From an uncultured Myxococcales bacterium (GTDB lineage Bacteria; Myxococcota_A; UBA9042), in NCBI GenBank assembly GCA_937915965.1, contig CALGHC010000033.1, positions 1 to 5,290 of the forward strand: a DNA stretch of 5,290 nucleotides, in the 5' to 3' direction. Both the position numbers and the translations under genes were made by a program. The notes under the pieces were generated by a model. The model was given only the letters and a program-made list of their open reading frames with translations. It had not been told where the DNA came from and ran no database searches. This document shows, in pieces, positions 3,881 through 5,290 of this stretch; position 1 is the first letter of the stretch, and each line of letters begins with the position of its first letter.

Positions 3881-5092
3881 GAACCGCCGCTGCTGACCCG
3901 CGGCTTCGCGACGCTGATGGGCGCGCACTTCCTCCAGGGGCTCGGCTGGTCGTCGCTGCTGCTGCTGCCGCTCTTTCTGGGCGTCGAGCTCGGCGCCAGC
4001 CGCACCCAGATCGGCCTGATCATGGCGTCAGCGGGCATCGCCGGCCTGGTGGTGCGGCCCATCGTCGCCTGGGCGCTCGACGGCATCGGCCGCAAGCCCA
4101 CCTTGATCGTCGGCACCGTCCTGACCGCGCTGGGGATGGCCATGCTGATCGGCGTCGACCGCATCGGCCCGCTGCTGTGGGCCTCGCGCTTGATCTGCGG
4201 TGCGGGCATGGCCGCGCTCTTCTCTGGCTACTTCGCCTTCGCCGCCGACATCATCCCGGCCCGGCGACGAACCGAGGGGCTGGCGCTCTTTGGCGTCTCA
4301 GGGATCGTGCCCCTCTTTGTCGGGCCATTCGCGGGCGAGCTGGGCGTCGAGCCGGCCGCGCTGGTCTATTTCCTGCCGGCGATGGCCCTGGTGGTGCTGC
4401 TCTCGCTCCTGCCTCTGGCGACGGTGTCGGAGATCCGCCAGCGCACGGATGGAGGCGTGCTGTCGCCTCGCGCGGCCTGGAAGGCGCTGCGACGGCCCGC
4501 GCTCTGGCCGGTCTGGCTGGCGACTGTCCTGTTCGCGGGCATCGTCGTCTTGTTCATGAACTTCGTGGCGGTGACGGCTGCGGCGCGCGGCATCGAGCGA
4601 CCCGCCATCTTCTGGCTCTCGTACGGATTCGGCGCCATCGGCGTGCGGCTGCTTGGCGCACGGCTGCCCGATCGCATCGGCCCGGCCAACCTGATCGCGC
4701 CGGCGCTCGCGGCCCAGATCGCCGCGGCGCTGGTGGTCGCCGCCGCGACCAACGAAACCGCCTTTCTGGTCGCTGGCGCGCTCGGCGGCCTCGGCCACGG
4801 CATGTGCTTCCCGGTCCTGGCAGCCCAAGTGGTCGCGCGCTCGCCCGATCAGCTGCGCGGCACGGCCATCGCCGCCTTCACCGCGCTGTGGGAGGTCGCG
4901 ACCGTCGCGCTGCCGCCGGTCTATGGCGCCATCGGCGACCGGGCGGGCGACAGCGCCATGTTCAGCGCCGGCGCCGTCGGCGCCATCGCCGCGGCCGCCA
5001 TTTGGGCAGCCCTCGAGCACCGCTATGGGCTGCCGGCGCCAAGCGAGCCGGTGGTCATTCCATCGGTAGGGGCGGCGCCACCGGTGCCCTAG
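3818..5092 (+). CDS. Major facilitator superfamily (MFS) permease
   Basis: This 424-residue inner-membrane transporter has about twelve hydrophobic helices, starting near residues 29-54 and ending near 385-407, with a short cytoplasmic linker around 201-226. The loop after helix 2 carries the MFS motif A as RPIVAWALDGIGRKP (80-94), including D88, G91, R92 and K93. A second, half-preserved copy, RLPDRIG (282-288), follows helix 8, reflecting the duplicated halves. RLICGAGMA (124-132) matches motif B in helix 4. GVSGIVPLFVGPFAG (159-173) matches the antiporter motif C in helix 5, which favours proton-coupled export. AADIIPARRRTEGLALFG (142-159) is typical of the AraJ/YhhS-like drug or sugar efflux branch. 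The substrate cannot be told. Three ATGs at 3818, 3839 and 3860 open three repeats; none has a good ribosome-binding site, so the start is uncertain by up to 14 residues. It is divergent from arsC, but nothing in it identifies an arsenic transporter. Confidence 0.9.
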   Translation: MPPSASSMPPRASSMPPRAGAEPPLLTRGFATLMGAHFLQGLGWSSLLLLPLFLGVELGASRTQIGLIMASAGIAGLVVRPIVAWALDGIGRKPTLIVGTVLTALGMAMLIGVDRIGPLLWASRLICGAGMAALFSGYFAFAADIIPARRRTEGLALFGVSGIVPLFVGPFAGELGVEPAALVYFLPAMALVVLLSLLPLATVSEIRQRTDGGVLSPRAAWKALRRPALWPVWLATVLFAGIVVLFMNFVAVTAAARGIERPAIFWLSYGFGAIGVRLLGARLPDRIGPANLIAPALAAQIAAALVVAAATNETAFLVAGALGGLGHGMCFPVLAAQVVARSPDQLRGTAIAAFTALWEVATVALPPVYGAIGDRAGDSAMFSAGAVGAIAAAAIWAALEHRYGLPAPSEPVVIPSVGAAPPVP

Positions 5093-5290
5093 GCGGCCGC
5101 GGCCGACTCGATCACCGCGCGCACGGCATCCCAGCCGTGCGGAGCGTCGCCTTGCGCGTCGAAGATCAGCTGGCGATCGCCGGCGAGACGCATACGCAGG
5201 TAGGGGGCGTTGACGTCGACGCCGCCGGGGTTTCGGTGGACGCCAGGCTCGTCGTGCAAGGCCGCGCCGGCGAGGGCGTCTGGCCGCAGC
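5089..5290 (-). CDS. C-terminal end of an unrecognised protein (5' end beyond the window)
   Basis: The minus strand is open from the window edge to a TAG at 5091-5089, giving 66 codons with no start needed inside the window. Third positions are about 86% G or C, matching the neighbouring genes, and one other frame on this strand is broken by a TGA, so this looks like real coding sequence. The visible protein includes LRPDALAGAALHDEPG near its left end, then VDVNAPYLRMRLAGDRQLIF (24-43). DAQGDAPHGWDAVRAVIESA follows, and the chain ends AAAA. There is no membrane segment and no motif I recognise. The gene converges on the MFS gene and the two stop codons share the palindrome CTAG (5089-5092), so the genes overlap by four bases with no space for a separate terminator. 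Confidence 0.65.
   Translation of the reverse strand, partial: LRPDALAGAALHDEPGVHRNPGGVDVNAPYLRMRLAGDRQLIFDAQGDAPHGWDAVRAVIESAAAA

Noticed and set aside
3428..3928. N-terminal extension of arsC by 167 codons
   Set aside because: It would translate the pentanucleotide array as repeated Pro-Thr-Arg-Asp residues and run antisense into the MFS start. A good ribosome-binding site and the family length both support the start at 3427.
4298..5020. Long minus-strand open frame (240 codons) opposite the MFS gene
   Set aside because: It lies wholly antisense to a well-supported transporter. Its translation is rich in Arg, Gly, Asp and Gln with no motif, as expected of the antisense frame of GC-rich coding DNA.

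Overview
The window is very GC-rich, with strong G/C preference at third codon positions and purine-rich Shine-Dalgarno sites. It encodes a bacterial fibrinogen-like (CDM..GGW) secreted protein, an ExbB/ExbD pair, a thioredoxin-type ArsC and an MFS permease. This mix, with two sigma54-like promoter candidates, suggests a Gram-negative bacterium of the myxobacterial/deltaproteobacterial type (Myxococcota). That placement is inferred from gene content and composition, not from a marker gene.

Layout. (1) 2-745, +: C-terminal 247 residues of an extracellular fibrinogen-domain-like protein, cut by the window edge. (2) 962-2146, +: exbB and exbD, a two-gene unit for an inner-membrane proton channel that energises an outer-membrane or periplasmic machine; no TonB or receptor is visible. 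(3) 2189-2857, -: an unrecognised exported protein of 222 aa, convergent with exbD. (4) 2993-3427, -: an arsenate reductase of the low-molecular-weight phosphatase fold. (5) 3428-3817: a 390-bp divergent intergenic region with a pentanucleotide tandem repeat, an 18-bp inverted repeat and candidate promoters. (6) 3818-5092, +: a 12-helix MFS permease. (7) 5089-5290, -: the C-terminal 66 codons of an unrecognised gene whose stop overlaps the MFS stop.

How they fit together. ExbB and ExbD clearly form one complex. The arsenate reductase and the MFS permease share a divergent control region, which makes co-regulation possible, but the permease is not a recognisable arsenite exporter and no arsR, arsB or acr3 is present. 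The 222-aa protein lies downstream of arsC on the same strand, 135 bp away, and has its own strong ribosome-binding site.

The least expected part is the non-coding and low-complexity content. Four short tandem arrays with different unit lengths (15, 11, 5 and 21 bp) sit at or next to gene boundaries. The only two CTGGCAC heptamers I found by eye both lie upstream of genes and both have the GG-N10-GC geometry of sigma54 promoters. One of them has an inverted repeat at about -122, where an enhancer-binding protein could sit. I see no CRISPR array, transposon, prophage or RNA gene, and no convincing new multi-gene system.
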